Shown here piece by piece: positions 63,001-64,000 of a DNA stretch of 64,000 bases (position 1 is its first letter; each line of letters begins with the position of its first letter). The notes under the pieces are model-generated. The model was not told the DNA's origin. It worked only from the letters and a program-made list of their open reading frames with translations, and searched no databases. Made by a program: the position numbers and the translations under genes. Origin of the DNA: CAWGMT01 sp963823675 (lineage in GTDB: Bacteria > Planctomycetota > Planctomycetia > Isosphaerales > Isosphaeraceae); the NCBI GenBank assembly GCA_963823675.1, contig CAWGMT010000025.1, forward strand, positions 1-64,000, in the 5' to 3' direction.

Positions 63001-64000
63001 CGCTCGCCGAGCTGCTGTCGAAGATGGGCAAGCCGGCGGAGTCGGAGGGCGAGCTCCGCAAGGCGCTGGCGATCCGGCAAAAGCTGGTCGACGACGACCC
63101 CGCCGACACCAGCGGGCGCCAGTGGCTGGCGGACAGCCACTTCGACCTCGGCATCCTGCTGTCGAAGACGGGCAAGCCGGCGGAGGCGGAGGCCGAGCTC
63201 CGCAAGGCGCTGGCGATCCGGCAGAAGCTGGCCGACGACCACCCCGCCGTCGTCAACTTCGGCAGGAGCCCGGCGGACTTGCACTTCAACCTCGGCATCC
63301 TGCTGTGGAACACGGGCAAGCCGGCGGAGGCGGAGGCCGAGTACCGCAAGGCGGTGGCGATCCGGCAGAAGCTGGCCGACGACAACCCCGCCGACACCGG
63401 CCTCCGCAGGAGCCTGGAGGACTTGCACTTCAACCTCGGCATCCTGCTGTCGAACATGGGCAAGCCGGCGGAGGCGGAGGCCGAGCTCCGCAAGGCGGTG
63501 GCGATCCGGCAGAAGCTGGTTGACGATCACCCCTCTGACATCGATCTTCGCGGTGGCCTGGCCTACGACTATTTGAGGGTCGCTGCCCTCCAGGCGTGGT
63601 TCGGGCAGGACGAGGAGCTCTCCTCGACCTGTGAGAAACTCCTTTCGCTCGCGAAAGATACGCAAGATCCCGGGCTCGCCGAGATGGCGGCAAAGTGTTG
63701 CAGCCTGCGCCAGGCCGACCCCAAGCGGTGCGAATCCGCGCTGGTCCTCGCCCGTCGCGCGGTGGATCTCGGCAAGAACCATCCCTTGCTTCCCTGGTTC
63801 CAGATGGCCCTCGGCATGGCCGAATACCGTAGCGGACACTTCGCGGAGGCCGACGCCGCGCTGATCGCCGCGGCAACTGGCGGCAAGGACAACCCGCGCG
63901 TGGTCGGCACGTCGGCGTTCTACCGCGCGATGGGCCTGTTTCGACCGGGCAAGACCGACCTTGCCCGCAAGCTCGCGACCGAAGCGGCCGCGAAGATGAA
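60099..64000 (+). CDS. Ser/Thr protein kinase with TPR sensor domain, runs off the window
   Basis: Start ATG at 60099. The N-terminal ~130 residues are a helical leader; the kinase domain (~133-420) has LLGEGGLGTVY, Lys in VALKLIK, HRDLKPSN (from residue 262), DFG (~285) and 'GTPTYMSPEQA'. A membrane helix (~465-487, GVLAASLVLLSLLGGLAAVA) and at least ten TPR-like repeats ('KPAEAEAEYRKAVAIRQKLA') follow. Two indels, a missing G near 62702 and an extra G near 62888, cancel out and leave ~62 out-of-frame codons. The gene continues past 64000. It belongs with the sigma factor just upstream. Confidence 0.88.
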   Translation, partial: MTSPDPDLKSLFCEALERPGGPERDAYLEEACRGNPALKAGVEELLAAHDQAGRFLAQGPEGPVADGLEALAATGTDTPSIATNSAETIANETHQSARTSASESLAFAENGSGATNATAVDSGRKNRPGGFVPGQVIALRYTLRNLLGEGGLGTVYLAEQSEPVKRQVALKLIKLGMDSRAVLARFDAERQALALMDHPNIARVYDGGTTETGQPFFVMELVNGLPITDYCDRKRLPVRARLELFVAVCQAVQHAHQKGIIHRDLKPSNVMVTEVDGRPTPKVIDFGVAKATGFDLTDQSLGDTGAIVGTPTYMSPEQADPSSMDIDTRTDVYALGVILYELLAGSPPLDASQFKRGALLEMLRMVREVDPPRPSTRVSTAEGLPNIAAGRSIDPAQLKRALTGDLDWIVMKALEKDRTRRYETANGFAADINRHLSSEPVLAAPPSRIYRTKKFVRRHRNGVLAASLVLLSLLGGLAAVAAVQTAANARLAASLTRETKANTALNEANGQLTKSRAAVEARYKLATDAIKTFHTGVSEDFLLKEEKFKELRNRLLKSASDFYGKLGALLGKETDIASRRALAQSNFELADLTGKVGRNEDALAAHRAVLAVREAMAAEPGAGVVAKVDVGRSLIAVAGLLEATGKTDEALATYRRSESLLAGVAGADPSARAALAACRSQMGWLLQKTGKTSDALAALRLARADQEALAAAPEASNDARHDLAETIARIGLLLFWTGKTAEGEAEYRKAMSLYQKLADDNPAVTKFRSDLAESHYHLGCHLDWVKPEEAEAEHRRAVALSRKLVDDNPAVTEFRGGLALSHDGLGWSLWHTGKLAEAEAELRKAVALFQKLADDNPAVTRFRLGLRKTTSPSATCFRPWASQSRRRPSTASRCRSGRSWPTTTPPTPNSASAWRTATYGSAACCRARDRPAEAEAEYRKAMTLNQRLADDEPAVTEFPNWLAWNHRALAELLSKMGKPAESEGELRKALAIRQKLVDDDPADTSGRQWLADSHFDLGILLSKTGKPAEAEAELRKALAIRQKLADDHPAVVNFGRSPADLHFNLGILLWNTGKPAEAEAEYRKAVAIRQKLADDNPADTGLRRSLEDLHFNLGILLSNMGKPAEAEAELRKAVAIRQKLVDDHPSDIDLRGGLAYDYLRVAALQAWFGQDEELSSTCEKLLSLAKDTQDPGLAEMAAKCCSLRQADPKRCESALVLARRAVDLGKNHPLLPWFQMALGMAEYRSGHFAEADAALIAAATGGKDNPRVVGTSAFYRAMGLFRPGKTDLARKLATEAAAKM

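Noticed and set aside
62147..63523. Plus-strand 458-aa frame with collagen-like 'GGGGRAPQG' repeats
   Set aside because: It is a shifted frame of the TPR kinase; apart from the short true segment at ~62702-62888 its repeats are the out-of-frame reading of TPR codons.

Overview
The window looks like a high-GC planctomycete genome, probably an Isosphaeraceae/Gemmataceae-like member or a metagenome bin. The evidence is a Planctomycetes-Verrucomicrobia (PV) type bacterial microcompartment (BMC) operon, two ECF-sigma/Ser-Thr-kinase pairs, giant surface proteins with the N-terminal 'LE.LE.R.LLS' motif, and the 'SPAQIAANLAN' hypothetical family. The first ~1.1 kb reads instead like an alphaproteobacterial end (DUF815 ATPase plus EamA transporter). 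It is fused blunt to a broken IS630 transposase, so it is either a chimeric contig end or a transferred fragment.

Layout. 0-2.6 kb: foreign-looking end, IS630 remnant, gene debris. 2.6-6.5 kb: a small island between a truncated and an intact tRNA-Leu(CAG), carrying a large protein with a HEPN-like motif, a broken SpoIIE-type phosphatase and a HicAB toxin-antitoxin pair. 6.6-11.5 kb: M2/M3-type metallopeptidase, Uma2-family protein, CocE/NonD hydrolase. 11.5-21.7 kb: a BMC operon on the minus strand in the order DeoR-type regulator, PduL, three BMC-H shell proteins, acetate kinase, BMC-P, aldehyde dehydrogenase, two BMC-P, class II aldolase, lactate/malate-type dehydrogenase and a TIM-barrel aldolase-like protein. 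Together these fit breakdown of fuculose- or rhamnulose-phosphate: the aldolase gives DHAP and lactaldehyde, the dehydrogenase makes an acyl-CoA, and PduL plus acetate kinase turn it into acid and ATP. 22-27.5 kb: mutM, a planctomycete hypothetical family, recombinase remnants and an IS91-type integrase followed by a truncated transposase. 27.5-48 kb: kinase/WD40 protein, ECF sigma factor and three very large surface proteins, each preceded by a copy of the same leader sequence. 48-57 kb: accessory region with four copies of a serine-recombinase element (one intact, three internally deleted) interleaved with hydrolases, a small membrane protein and a PIN toxin-antitoxin pair. 57-64 kb: secreted thioredoxin-like protein, then an ECF sigma factor and a TPR kinase that runs off the window.

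A technical point affects the whole annotation. At least eight otherwise convincing genes or gene segments are broken by single-base indels, mostly an extra T or a missing G in a short run. This looks more like residual sequencing error than wholesale gene decay. The most unusual features are the serine-recombinase element family (50.9-55.5 kb), the repeated sigma-tail/leader module, the candidate encapsulation peptides and repeat array of the BMC operon, and the tRNA-flanked island.
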